A DNA stretch of 64,000 nucleotides from a bacterium. GTDB lineage: Bacteria > 4484-113 > JAFGCY01. A program made the position numbers and the translations under genes. Below are positions 29,635 through 37,966 of the stretch, piece after piece. Position 1 is the stretch's first letter; the number at the start of each line of letters is the position of its first letter. The DNA lies in contig JAGRNT010000002.1 of assembly GCA_020440605.1 (NCBI GenBank), positions 1 to 64,000 of the forward strand, read 5' to 3'. The notes beneath the pieces were generated by a model. That model saw only the letters and a program-made list of their open reading frames with translations, ran no database searches and had not been told where the DNA came from.

Positions 29635-30723
29635 ATGAACAGGTTATCAGGTAAATCACTACGGTACTGGCTGTCGCTGCTCGGCTGCATGCTGCTGCTC
29701 GGGCTGTTGTCAACCTCGGCGGTCTGCGCCGCTGAAGTGCAGATGGAACCGGTCAGCCCCGAGACGCTGTTCCGGGTCGTCGAAATCATTGACCCTTCAC
29801 TGCTGCGGCTGGAATACAACGGCATTGACAATGTGGTGCGCGTGATCGGGATAGACATACCGGGTAAGCCTGAAGCAGGAGCGGAGAACTGGATCAGCAC
29901 TGCAATGAGCATGCAGTTTGCCAGCCAGATCCTGGAGGACGGCCTGGTGCAGATAGTGGCCGATGATGAGGAACACGTAAGCTTCGATGAGGATGGCAAT
30001 CTGCTCGTGCACATCATGCTGCCCAGTGCATACAACTACGCCGAGGAACTGCTCTACGGCGGGGCCGTGAGCCTGCGCAGCCGGGATACATTCCGCTCTG
30101 ATTACATGGAGGACTATGTGAAGGCGGAGGCCCTGGCGCGCGAGCGGCATCTCGGAATCTGGCAACGCAATCCGCTGGACATCACGGGCTATGCGGATTT
30201 CCTGCTGCGCTCCGATCTATCCGCTTCTGATCTGCAGGGTTTCGAGATCCTCGATGACAAGCAGATGCCCTATGGCCACACCCTGCTGTACGGCAGGGAT
30301 GCACAACTGGAACTGCCCAATGCTGATCCGGCTCCGGCCCGGCTGCTGGTCTCGACCCTCGATGATGCGGTTGTCTCCAGCAACTTCGTCGTGCTCTGGC
30401 CGGAAGGTCTCGATGACAAGGCCGATTACGCCAACCGTGTGCGCCGGCGCCTGCAGGAGATGCTGGAGCAGCGCTATGACTCCTCGCTGCTGGATGCCGA
30501 CGAAAGCCAGCAGTACGGCCCGGAGCTGGCAATCTCCCGGGTCTATGCGGATGCTGACGGCGACTGGGTCTGGCTGCGCGGCTTCAGTGATGCGGTCTGG
30601 CTGGATGTCGACGATCCGCTGCCGGCGGCCGCAATGGTCTACTACTCAACCGCGGAATGGCAACGCCTGACGGATGCTGATGCGGCTGCGGCGGTTGGCG
30701 AAGCAGTAGGAAACGAGCTCTGA
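29635..30723 (+). CDS. Secreted protein with SNase-like (OB-fold) domain, probably not a nuclease
   Basis: A 362-residue exported protein with a signal peptide (LLGCMLLLGLLSTSAVCA) and an SNase-like domain at ~30-185 (LRLEYNGIDNVVRVIGIDIP, then YAEELLYGGAVSL and ARERHLGIWQ). The ring-strand Arg of active nucleases (YGRxLA pattern) is replaced: the strand reads DEDGNLLVHIML. The domain may bind rather than cut nucleic acid. The second half (~190-362) is acidic and of no family I recognise. It ends ~30 bp before a tRNA on the opposite strand. Confidence 0.7.
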   Translation: MNRLSGKSLRYWLSLLGCMLLLGLLSTSAVCAAEVQMEPVSPETLFRVVEIIDPSLLRLEYNGIDNVVRVIGIDIPGKPEAGAENWISTAMSMQFASQILEDGLVQIVADDEEHVSFDEDGNLLVHIMLPSAYNYAEELLYGGAVSLRSRDTFRSDYMEDYVKAEALARERHLGIWQRNPLDITGYADFLLRSDLSASDLQGFEILDDKQMPYGHTLLYGRDAQLELPNADPAPARLLVSTLDDAVVSSNFVVLWPEGLDDKADYANRVRRRLQEMLEQRYDSSLLDADESQQYGPELAISRVYADADGDWVWLRGFSDAVWLDVDDPLPAAAMVYYSTAEWQRLTDADAAAAVGEAVGNEL

Positions 30724-30750
30724 TACTGCAAATGGAATTTCTGGAGGTCT

Positions 30751-30822
30751 CACCCCCGCCCGGAATCGAACCAGGATCTACCACTTAGGAGGCGGCTGTA
30801 CTATCCATTGTACTACGGGGGC
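30751..30822 (-). tRNA. tRNA-Arg (anticodon CCT)
   Basis: 72-nt cloverleaf: acceptor arm GCCCCCG/CGGGGGT, D arm with GGATAG, anticodon loop CTCCTAA with stem GCCGC/GTGGT, T arm with GGTTCGATTCC. The 3' CCA is not encoded. G-U pairs occur in the anticodon stem and at the acceptor end. Confidence 0.95.
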
Positions 30823-30889
30823 GTGAGCTGACATTATACCGGTTTCCGGATCAGCCCGTGGAATTGTCAGGCAAGCGGATCGGATCAAC

Positions 30890-31378
30890 TCAGCGCTGGT
30901 CTGCAAGACGCTGCAAGGCCGCCTCAGCTTCAGAGTGGAACTCCAGCCGCTCGGGAATGTCAAAGTCCAGATACTTCCTGTAACTCTCCGCAGCTTCATC
31001 CAGCTGCCCGCTTCTTTCCAGCAGGGCTGCATGGCGGAAGTGCAGCTCCCCGTCCGCAAGCGGGAGATTGACCGCTCGCTGATATTCCTGCAGAGCTCCG
31101 TCCAGATCTCCCGTCTGCTCCCTGCAGATTGCCAGCTGCACGCGCAGCTCAGCCATGTCGTGGTGGTACAGCAGAGCCTGCTCCAGCAGTGGAATTGCCT
31201 CCGCGAAACGGGACTGTCGCATGTACACCCGGCCCAGATCGTCATAGGCCGGGGCAAAGCTCTCATCCTGTTCCAGAGCCTGCAGGAAGTACTGCTCTGC
31301 CTCGCCATATCTCTGTCCATAGCTGAGCAGTACTCCCAGACAGTGAAGCGGGTAAGGATCGGACGGCTGCTGTTCCAT
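30890..31378 (-). CDS. TPR-repeat protein
   Basis: A 162-residue protein made of about four tetratricopeptide repeats (GEAEQYFLQALEQDESFAPA, AEAIPLLEQALLYHHDMAEL, DGALQEYQRAVNLPLADGEL, DEAAESYRKYL). No signal peptide, so a cytoplasmic protein-protein interaction scaffold is likely. It starts with GGAAAGC before the ATG and lies 36 bp after the larger TPR gene, forming a two-gene unit between tRNA-Arg and tRNA-Leu. Confidence 0.85.
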   Translation of the reverse strand: MEQQPSDPYPLHCLGVLLSYGQRYGEAEQYFLQALEQDESFAPAYDDLGRVYMRQSRFAEAIPLLEQALLYHHDMAELRVQLAICREQTGDLDGALQEYQRAVNLPLADGELHFRHAALLERSGQLDEAAESYRKYLDFDIPERLEFHSEAEAALQRLADQR

Positions 31379-31414
31379 GCTTTCCAGCAGCTGTTCCTCA
31401 GCTGTTTCCGGCAG

Positions 31415-32587
31415 TTAATCCAGACGGCGGGTACGGATCAGCTGCTCGACAAAGTAATCTCCCTGTGGGTCAGGCGGGTCTTCCATCCGAGTGTTGCCAC
31501 TGCGGAATTCCAGCTCGCTGAGCAGCAGATACAGTTCAGACAACTTCTCCCTGTCATCGTCGTCTTCGGGATCCAGTTCCAGAGCCTTCTGTAGATAGAA
31601 TCTCGCCGCATCAAACTCCTTCACGTCCATCAGACCCCAGCCGTAAAATGAATACGTACTGGAGTTCCAGGGCTCGACTTCAATGGCCTTCAGGTAGAAG
31701 GGTCTGGCTTCCTCAAAACGATCCTCGTACCTGTAGAGATTTGCCATTCTGATGTAGCCGGAGTCGCTGCGGGGATGCAGTTCGATGAATCGAGAGAATT
31801 CCGCAGCTGCATCCTCCACCCTATTCCAGCGATCATAGACCCGCCCCAGGTAAAGATGTGGATATGGATAGCCTTCATCGATGCGGATACCCTGCTTCGC
31901 ATATTCGGCAGCCTTTTCATATTCACTTTCGTAAATCATCAGCTGAGCTAGATTGGAATAGGCACTGATGAAAGTGGGATCGCGGCGGATCGCATCCTCA
32001 TAGTGATCCCTGGCGGTTCTCAGGTCACGTTCGTAATAGCAGATCTTGCCCTGGAAGTTCGCCGGAGCGGGATTGCCAGGATCCAGGCTGGCGGCGCGGG
32101 TTGCCAGTTTCAGTGCAAGTTCGTTGTCATCCAGCCTGTCGCAGACAATGTAGGAACCGAGCAGGACGACCGGAGCGCAATCCGGTATCTCCTCAAGCAG
32201 CTCTGCAGCCAGGCTTTCCGCCTCAGCACCGTATTCGTCCAGTCCATCATGTGACAGCACCCAGCAGATTTCGGCGAGCAGGTAGCGCCCCAGCCGCGTG
32301 GATTCATGCTGGGGATGCTCACGGAGCTCGCGTTCCAGATCCAGCCATTCCTCAAGTTCCAGTTCCCAGGATCCGATAGCCTGCAGGTCGCTGCCAATGA
32401 AGCGCGATGCCAGTACCTCAAGCTCCTCATCGCCATCATCCAGGCCAGCTTTGCGCAATCCTTCCAGAACCACATGCGGATCCACGGGCTCGGCCCTGAC
32501 CTGCCGGTCACAGCCAAAGATTGACGCGAGCAGCACCTTCAGCAACAGGCAGGCGGAGATGTATCCAGGAGATTTCCGGTTCAGCAT
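31415..32587 (-). CDS. Exported TPR protein, possible lipoprotein
   Basis: A 390-residue protein with a hydrophobic N-terminus ending in ASIFGC (possible lipobox, Cys 26) and seven or so TPR units over residues 130-370 (ERDLRTARDHYEDAIRRDP, EYEKAAEYAKQGIRIDEG, VEDAAAEFSRFIELHP, RFEEARPFYLKAIEVEP, EFDAARFYLQKALELDP). Likely an envelope scaffold. Start ATG 32587 is favoured because it begins the signal peptide; an ATG at 32635 would add 16 residues. Confidence 0.8.
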   Translation of the reverse strand: MLNRKSPGYISACLLLKVLLASIFGCDRQVRAEPVDPHVVLEGLRKAGLDDGDEELEVLASRFIGSDLQAIGSWELELEEWLDLERELREHPQHESTRLGRYLLAEICWVLSHDGLDEYGAEAESLAAELLEEIPDCAPVVLLGSYIVCDRLDDNELALKLATRAASLDPGNPAPANFQGKICYYERDLRTARDHYEDAIRRDPTFISAYSNLAQLMIYESEYEKAAEYAKQGIRIDEGYPYPHLYLGRVYDRWNRVEDAAAEFSRFIELHPRSDSGYIRMANLYRYEDRFEEARPFYLKAIEVEPWNSSTYSFYGWGLMDVKEFDAARFYLQKALELDPEDDDDREKLSELYLLLSELEFRSGNTRMEDPPDPQGDYFVEQLIRTRRLD

Positions 32588-32655
32588 ACTGCCTAGCAAT
32601 GTACAACATCCCGCAGGCAGGCGACAGGGAAGCATGAGGAGATGGGAGTAAACAC

Positions 32656-32738
32656 TGCGGAAGGGGGGATTCGAACCCCCACGAGCTTGCGCTCACTAGG
32701 TCCTGAACCTAGCGTGTCTGCCATTCCACCACTTCCGC
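32656..32738 (-). tRNA. tRNA-Leu (anticodon CAG)
   Basis: 83-nt class II tRNA: acceptor GCGGAAG/CTTCCGC, D loop AATGGCAGAC, anticodon loop TTCAGGA, long variable arm GTGAGCGCAAGCTC, T arm GGGGGTTCGAATCCCCC. The 3' CCA is not encoded. Confidence 0.97.
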
Positions 32739-32866
32739 AGGCAGGGCAGTATTTATACCAACTGCGGGTGCAATTTGCAATATCCGTGAAGAAGTAATTT
32801 TCTGACCCACAGGCGGATTTGAGCGAGATTTGCGTGAGGCCAGATCAGGGCTTAACCGCTGCTGAT

Positions 32867-32872
32867 TAGAAT
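32867..32872 (+). promoter_or_regulatory. -10 box of leaderless fliQ
   Basis: TAGAAT, then exactly 6 nt and ATG 32879. Confidence 0.6.
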
Positions 32873-32878
32873 ATCCAT

Positions 32879-33151
32879 ATGACTCACAGCGGCTTCTATC
32901 TTGATATCGCCTCGCAGGCCATCTACAACGTCTACATCCTCAGCCTGCCGATCCTGCTGATCTCACTGGCGGTGGGTTTCCTCGTGAGTATCTTCCAGGC
33001 GGTCACCAGCATCCAGGAACAGACCCTGAGTTTCGTGCCGAAGATCGTGATCACCGGCCTCGCGCTGATCTACTTCGGGCCCGTGATGAACGAGCAGATC
33101 AGCGGCTTCGCCGGCAGCATCTTCGCCAACCTGCACCAGTACATCCGCTGA
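32879..33151 (+). CDS. fliQ: Flagellar export protein FliQ
   Basis: A 90-residue, two-helix component of the flagellar type III export gate, of normal length. Family features: LPILLISLAVGFLVSIFQAV, TSIQEQTLSFVPKIV. The gene stands alone, between tRNA-Leu and a convergent BON gene, not in the usual fliP-Q-R-flhB cluster. It has its own leaderless promoter. The organism probably is flagellated, with fliP/R elsewhere. Confidence 0.93.
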   Translation: MTHSGFYLDIASQAIYNVYILSLPILLISLAVGFLVSIFQAVTSIQEQTLSFVPKIVITGLALIYFGPVMNEQISGFAGSIFANLHQYIR

Positions 33152-33158
33152 ATCGGTC

Positions 33159-33488
33159 CTAGAAATAAGGCGTGTTTAGGGCGCCGTCCTGCATCAGGCC
33201 ACTGGATGAATTGTCCGTGATACCGATGCGCACGCTGACTTCAGTGACACCGTCCACGCCACCTGCAACTTCCTTCACCGCGTCGATCTGGCCCGGGTTG
33301 TCAACTTCTCCGGTGATGAGCACCCGGCCCTCGCCCTCATAACTGACCTCGAAGGCGAATTCCTTCGTGCGGTCATCCGCCTTGAGGGCCTTACTGACGG
33401 CCCCTTCGATCTTCGAGGCCTGGACCAGGTCGCAGGATGCCTGCAGCAGCAGGCCGCTGAGCAGCAGCAGGAACATGAAGTAGCGCAT
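33159..33488 (-). CDS. BON-domain lipoprotein
   Basis: A 109-residue lipoprotein: signal peptide with lipobox LQASC, then a single BON domain (KALKADDRTKEFAFEVSYEG ... VLITGEVDNPGQIDAVKEVA and VTEVSVRI), a periplasmic membrane- or peptidoglycan-associated fold related to OsmY. Start ATG 33488 is 6 nt after TATAAT; that box overlaps the comF stop codon. So the gene has its own leaderless transcript. Confidence 0.85.
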   Translation of the reverse strand: MRYFMFLLLLSGLLLQASCDLVQASKIEGAVSKALKADDRTKEFAFEVSYEGEGRVLITGEVDNPGQIDAVKEVAGGVDGVTEVSVRIGITDNSSSGLMQDGALNTPYF

Positions 33489-33494
33489 TCCCTG

Positions 33495-33500
33495 ATTATA
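33495..33500 (-). promoter_or_regulatory. -10 box of leaderless BON gene
   Basis: Minus-strand TATAAT, then CAGGGA and ATG 33488. The box overlaps the end of comF. Confidence 0.65.
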
Positions 33501-34293
33501 GAAGGGGTGGCGGGACATTGTGGAAGCCGTCCTCCGCCAGCCGTTCAGCCGGATGCACAAGCGGGTTCGTGCTGAACAGTGTCAGTCCGTATGCACCAGC
33601 CGCTCCGCGCCGGCGCAGGGCCCGGGCACAGGCTGCGAGCGTGCTGCCGGTGGTCAGCAGGTCGTCCACCACGATATAGGTCTCTCCGCTGATCCGCAGG
33701 CGCCACTGCTCGCCTACATCGAAGGCCCCGCTGACATTGCTGTGGCGCTGGGCCTGGGTCAGGCCCACCTGTGTCGGGGTCTCGCGGGTACGTACCAGCA
33801 GGTCGGTGCGCAGCGGCAGGCCGGTATGGTCGGCCAGCACCCGGGCCAGCAGCTCACTCTGGTTGAAGCGCCGCTCCCGGCGGCGGGATGGATGGAGCGG
33901 CACGGGCAGGATCGCCGCAATCCGCAGCTGCGGCTCATCGAAGATCCTTGCCGCGCGCACCGGGATGCGCAGCAGGGCCCGCTCCGCCAGTTCCTGGCCG
34001 ACAGCCAGGTTGCCGTTGAACTTGAAATCCGCCAGCAGCTGCCGGCCGAGTGCGTTGTAGATATATCCACTGCGGCTGCGCAGCACACCGATCTCGCGGT
34101 CGTGGCATTCGCTGCAGTCGGGACTGGTGTAATGGGTGCTGCGCCGGCGGCCGCAGCGCAGGCAGTAGCGCGGGATCACCAGCTCCAGCTCGCGGCTGCA
34201 TTCCTCGCAGAGCGCATCCGGACCGGTTCGCTGGCAGGCGCTGCAGCGCGCGGGAAGCAGCAGCTGAACCATCCTGCGCAGCAGCTGCTTCAT
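33496..34293 (-). CDS. comF: ComF-family phosphoribosyltransferase-like protein
   Basis: A 265-residue ComF/GntX protein. The N-terminus has zinc-binding cysteines (CSACQRTGPDALCEEC and YCLRCGRR ... CSECH), and the C-terminus has the PRPP-binding motif IVVDDLLTTGSTL. Known for DNA uptake in competent bacteria; in non-competent ones the role is unclear. TAGGAT lies 8 nt before the ATG, inside the end of rfaE2, so it may have its own transcript. Confidence 0.92.
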   Translation of the reverse strand: MKQLLRRMVQLLLPARCSACQRTGPDALCEECSRELELVIPRYCLRCGRRRSTHYTSPDCSECHDREIGVLRSRSGYIYNALGRQLLADFKFNGNLAVGQELAERALLRIPVRAARIFDEPQLRIAAILPVPLHPSRRRERRFNQSELLARVLADHTGLPLRTDLLVRTRETPTQVGLTQAQRHSNVSGAFDVGEQWRLRISGETYIVVDDLLTTGSTLAACARALRRRGAAGAYGLTLFSTNPLVHPAERLAEDGFHNVPPPLL

Positions 34294-34304
34294 GGGCCTT
34301 GATC

Positions 34305-34772
34305 CTAGCTCCGGATCCGCCGGATGATTTCACTGGTACTGTGCCCGGGAACGAGTTCCACGAGCTCCACCCGGCCACCGCGGGCCTCGACGATCTCCCG
34401 GCCCACCACGTCCTCAATCCTGTAGTCCGCGCCCTTGACCAGCACGTCCGGCTGGATCAGGCTGATCAGTTCATAGGGAGTATCCTCGGCGAAGGGGGCC
34501 ACGGCGTCCACCATGCGCAGGGCCTCAAGCATCACGATGCGGTCCGCCAGGGGCAGGATCGGCCGCGCAACCTGGCCCTTGCCGAGCCGCTGCACGCTAT
34601 CGTCGGTGTTGATTCCAACCACCAGCACGTCGCCAAAACCGCGGGCCCGGGCCAGCTGTTCAATATGCCCCGGGTGCAGCAGGTCGAACACACCGTTCGT
34701 GAACACGACTACGCGTCCCGCACTGCGCCATTCACTCAGGCGCGATTCAAGCCGGGGATCCAGACTCGCCAA
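34305..34772 (-). CDS. rfaE2: Heptose-1-phosphate adenylyltransferase (RfaE2/HldE C-domain)
   Basis: A 155-residue cytidylyltransferase-fold enzyme making ADP-heptose from D-beta-D-heptose 1-phosphate. Motifs: FTNGVFDLLHPGHIEQL (HxGH) and VVGINTDDSVQRLGKG, and ISTSE-like HSTSEIIRRI at the end. In many bacteria it is fused to the kinase; here the two are separate but overlap by 26 nt. TTG 34772 is chosen as start because GGAGG stands exactly six bases before it; the ATG at 34802 would overlap rfaE1 more. Confidence 0.93.
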   Translation of the reverse strand: MASLDPRLESRLSEWRSAGRVVVFTNGVFDLLHPGHIEQLARARGFGDVLVVGINTDDSVQRLGKGQVARPILPLADRIVMLEALRMVDAVAPFAEDTPYELISLIQPDVLVKGADYRIEDVVGREIVEARGGRVELVELVPGHSTSEIIRRIRS

Positions 34773-35757
34773 GGAATTCCTCCAGTTCCGCAGACATCTC
34801 ATCCAGGCGCACGGCCGTTACGCCGAGATGGCCAACCGCGATGCTGCCTGCCAGATTGCCGATCCGCGCCGCGATGAACAGATCAGCGCCGCCCGCCAGG
34901 GCCATGGCGATCGCCGCCAGCGTACTGTCACCGGCACCGGCGACATCAAACACCTCGCGCGGCAGGCCCGGCAGATGGCGGTAGTGCCCACCGGCATCCA
35001 GCACATGCATGCCCTCCTGTCCCGCCGTGACGATCACCTGCCTGGCGCCCGCCAGTTCGCGTACCTGACTGCAGACGCCGTGCATGTCGCGGGCCTGCCC
35101 ACTGCCGTCGTGTCCGAACAGCGCCATTGCTTCGGACATATTTGGCTTGACGAGGTCAGCCCCCTGGTAGCGGCTGATATTGCCGGGTTTCGGATCGACC
35201 ACAACCTGCACCCCCGCTTCCCGTGCAGCGGAGATCAAGCGCGGTACCAGGTCCTCCGTGAGCACACCCTTGGCGTAGTCGGACAGCAGCAGGATGTCGA
35301 GTTCAGGCAGGTCCTCAACGACACGCTGCAGCAAATCATTGCGGGTCTCGTTCGGGATGTCGCTCGTGGTCTCCTCGTCGTAGCGCACGACCTGCTGGTT
35401 CTGGGCCACGACACGGGTCTTGACCGTGCTGGGCCGGCCGCCGATGCTGACAACGCCCTGCATCTGCGCACCGCGCTCACCGAGCATCGTGCGGATCTCC
35501 TCACCGGCCTCATCGTCGCCGAGCACACCGAACAGGGATAGCCTGCCACCCATGCTCAGTACGTTGTTGCCGACATTGGCAGCACCACCCGGCTGGGTCG
35601 TGCGGTGCGTGATGTGCACCACGGGTACAGGTGCCTCGGGACTGATGCGGCTGGCCCGGCCGTAGATGAAGCGATCCGCCATCAGGTCGCCGAGCACCCC
35701 GATGCGGGCTTCAGGAAAGGCCGCTAGCGCTGCCCTGATCTGGCTGTGTTCGTCCAC
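34747..35757 (-). CDS. rfaE1: D-glycero-beta-D-manno-heptose-7-phosphate kinase (RfaE1)
   Basis: A 336-residue PfkB-family kinase that phosphorylates heptose 7-phosphate at C1 in LPS inner-core synthesis. It has GVLGDLMADRFIYGRASRIS, GGAANVGNN, and the catalytic motif DVAGAGDST. GTG 35757 follows TACAAT by exactly 6 nt, so it begins a leaderless transcript with rfaE2. It shows that the organism makes LPS. Confidence 0.95.
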   Translation of the reverse strand: MDEHSQIRAALAAFPEARIGVLGDLMADRFIYGRASRISPEAPVPVVHITHRTTQPGGAANVGNNVLSMGGRLSLFGVLGDDEAGEEIRTMLGERGAQMQGVVSIGGRPSTVKTRVVAQNQQVVRYDEETTSDIPNETRNDLLQRVVEDLPELDILLLSDYAKGVLTEDLVPRLISAAREAGVQVVVDPKPGNISRYQGADLVKPNMSEAMALFGHDGSGQARDMHGVCSQVRELAGARQVIVTAGQEGMHVLDAGGHYRHLPGLPREVFDVAGAGDSTLAAIAMALAGGADLFIAARIGNLAGSIAVGHLGVTAVRLDEMSAELEEFLGESGSPA

Positions 35758-35763
35758 GCGAAG

Positions 35764-35769
35764 ATTGTA
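35764..35769 (-). promoter_or_regulatory. -10 box of leaderless rfaE1
   Basis: Minus-strand TACAAT, then CTTCGC and GTG 35757. Confidence 0.6.
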
Positions 35770-35788
35770 TCAGGCCCGCCGCGGGAGC

Positions 35789-37966
35789 TCAGCGACTGCC
35801 TTCCACCACGTTGGGGCCAGTGCCGGTTGCGAAGGCGCCCGTGGCGATGTCATCACGGACCTCACCTGTACCCTGCGAGGGTGTGGCCTGGGCCAGGTCC
35901 TCGCTGACGAAGCTGCCCTGCACGAGCCCCACGAAGGTAAAGACATCGTTGGCAGTGTCAACATAGACCTGTGCGCAGTAGACGCTGCTGTCCTCGTCCG
36001 GCTTGACGAGCACGTTGTCACGCAGCAGGAAGAACTTGGCGGTTTCATCCTGCACCAGCTCGCCGGCCTGCAGCAGCTTCTGTCCGGCGGTGACCTTGAC
36101 CCCGCCATGCATCTCAATGCGCTTGCGCTCGAAGTTGTATTCCAGCGTCAGGGCCTCGGCCTCCATTGCCTGCTGCATCGTTTCACTTAGATCGTCACTG
36201 ACCTCATCGCGATCGATCAGACCGCCGGCGAACAGCCACTCGCCATCCGTCTGGTTGTAGCTGACGACCTGGCCGACACTGCCCTCAGCGTAGAAGTCCT
36301 TGGTCTGGTCGTTGATTTCGATATAGGCGGCCTTCACACCACGCTTGGGCTGTTCGAAGCCGACCTGCCGGCCCGGGCTGGAGAAGAACTTGGCAATTCC
36401 ACTGGCTTCCTCGTAGGCCAGCCGGTCACAGGTGATTGTGGTCTTGCCGTCCGTCAGGGCCCTGAGCTTCTGCTCATCCTCGGGAGCAGCGAGCTCATTG
36501 TCGAAGATCCAGTCATACTTCTCGACCTCCAGCTTCACGCCGCCGCTCATCAGGTATTCCTTCGATTCATCGTCATAGTCGATGCGGTACATCGTGCCGC
36601 GGAAGACCGGATGCCCCATGCGCACGTTCTCGATGGCGATCATCTCCCGCGTCTCCCAGTTGTAGAAGAGCTTGCCGCAGCTCAACTCGAACTCGCGGGC
36701 CGCGAAGTATTCGCGCAGACGGTCCTTGGAACCGAGCGACATATCCGGTTCCGTCTTGTCACGGTCGGCGAGCTTCTTGAAGCTGACGAAGCCGCTGGCC
36801 TGGAACTTCTTCTCGTTGAAAAGGATGCGCAGCTCGTCAGTCTTCAGGGTGTACTTCGGATCGATGATGTTGACATTGCCGGTCAGCACGGCGATTTCGT
36901 TCTTCTCATCCACATCCGCCACGTCACCGCTGATCGTGATTTCATCGAAGTAGATGATCACCCCGCCTTCCATGTGGAACTGCTTTGTCTCGGTGCTGCC
37001 GCGCACGTTGCCGGTCGGCACGCTCAGCCAGGCGTAGTTGTCCATCAGCCCGATCCCGGGCCGGGCCTGCTGGCGGCTGATGATGTCCGGGACATCTCCC
37101 TCGGGCAGCTTGGTGCCCGGCAGCAGGCTGTCGAACTCCAGATTCTTTTCGTAACGCTCGAGGAATTCCTCCGGGGTCATGTCCAGGTTGAGGGAATTGC
37201 CTTCAATGCCGAACTCGGAGAGGTCGAACAAGTCGTCAAGTTCCGCCATGTCATCAGGCACGCTGCCTTCCTCATCCGCAATGAAGCCCGGTGTCTCAGG
37301 CCGTACGGCCACGCCGGCCTCGGCTCCGTCACGTGGGGACTGGGAGGGATCGCCGCGCTCGATGCGCTGATCCAGGGTTTCCACCCCGCTCAGGGGACGG
37401 ATGTTGTCCTCACCGGGCGCCTGGCCTTCCGCGACATTGGTGCTGCCGGTTCCTGAAGGGCTGCCGGACTGCTGCTGCGTCGGTGCACTGAGCAGGCCGC
37501 TGGCTCTGTCCTCGGGACGCGCCACGGGCGGTGTCGCCTCATCCACTGGACGGACGGAGCTGTCTCCGCTGCGCTGCACCACGCTGTCGCCGGTGCTGTC
37601 ATCAGCACTGTTGGCGGGGGGCTGACCACCCTGGGCCCTGTCACGCTCCGCCGGGCTGGCCGGCGCGCTCCCATCCGCAGCCTGCTCCGCCTGCTTGCCG
37701 GCCTCAGCCACTTCCGTTCCGGTCTCGGATGCGGGCTTGTCACCGAGCTTGACCTCCACGGCCTTGTCAGTATTGCCTTCCTGCTTTGCAGCCTCGGTGG
37801 ATTCCTGCTTGTCAGGATCCTTCTCGCCGGACTGCTTCTCCTTCTGCTCCTCAGGCGCGGGTTTCTCAGCTGGCTTTTCGGAACCGCCGCTCTGGGCCTG
37901 TACGCCCGTGGCGCAGCACAGGCAGAGGCAACTCAGGCAGATCATCAGCAGGATGCGGCGCTGCAT
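35789..37966 (-). CDS. OstA/LptA-like periplasmic protein with long acidic linker
   Basis: A 725-residue exported protein. After the signal peptide (ILLMICLSCLCLCCA, cleavage near VQA) come ~200 residues rich in Glu, Ser, Pro and Asp, almost certainly disordered. The C-terminal ~390 residues show OstA-type beta-strand repeats (MEGGVIIYFDEITISGD, LTGNVNIIDPKYTLKTDEL, EMHGGVKVTAGQKLLQAGEL). It probably forms part of the LPS bridge between membranes, in place of a short LptA (~180 residues). The next gene (LptC-like) overlaps by 1 nt (TGATG), so the two are made together. Confidence 0.78.
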   Translation of the reverse strand: MQRRILLMICLSCLCLCCATGVQAQSGGSEKPAEKPAPEEQKEKQSGEKDPDKQESTEAAKQEGNTDKAVEVKLGDKPASETGTEVAEAGKQAEQAADGSAPASPAERDRAQGGQPPANSADDSTGDSVVQRSGDSSVRPVDEATPPVARPEDRASGLLSAPTQQQSGSPSGTGSTNVAEGQAPGEDNIRPLSGVETLDQRIERGDPSQSPRDGAEAGVAVRPETPGFIADEEGSVPDDMAELDDLFDLSEFGIEGNSLNLDMTPEEFLERYEKNLEFDSLLPGTKLPEGDVPDIISRQQARPGIGLMDNYAWLSVPTGNVRGSTETKQFHMEGGVIIYFDEITISGDVADVDEKNEIAVLTGNVNIIDPKYTLKTDELRILFNEKKFQASGFVSFKKLADRDKTEPDMSLGSKDRLREYFAAREFELSCGKLFYNWETREMIAIENVRMGHPVFRGTMYRIDYDDESKEYLMSGGVKLEVEKYDWIFDNELAAPEDEQKLRALTDGKTTITCDRLAYEEASGIAKFFSSPGRQVGFEQPKRGVKAAYIEINDQTKDFYAEGSVGQVVSYNQTDGEWLFAGGLIDRDEVSDDLSETMQQAMEAEALTLEYNFERKRIEMHGGVKVTAGQKLLQAGELVQDETAKFFLLRDNVLVKPDEDSSVYCAQVYVDTANDVFTFVGLVQGSFVSEDLAQATPSQGTGEVRDDIATGAFATGTGPNVVEGSR

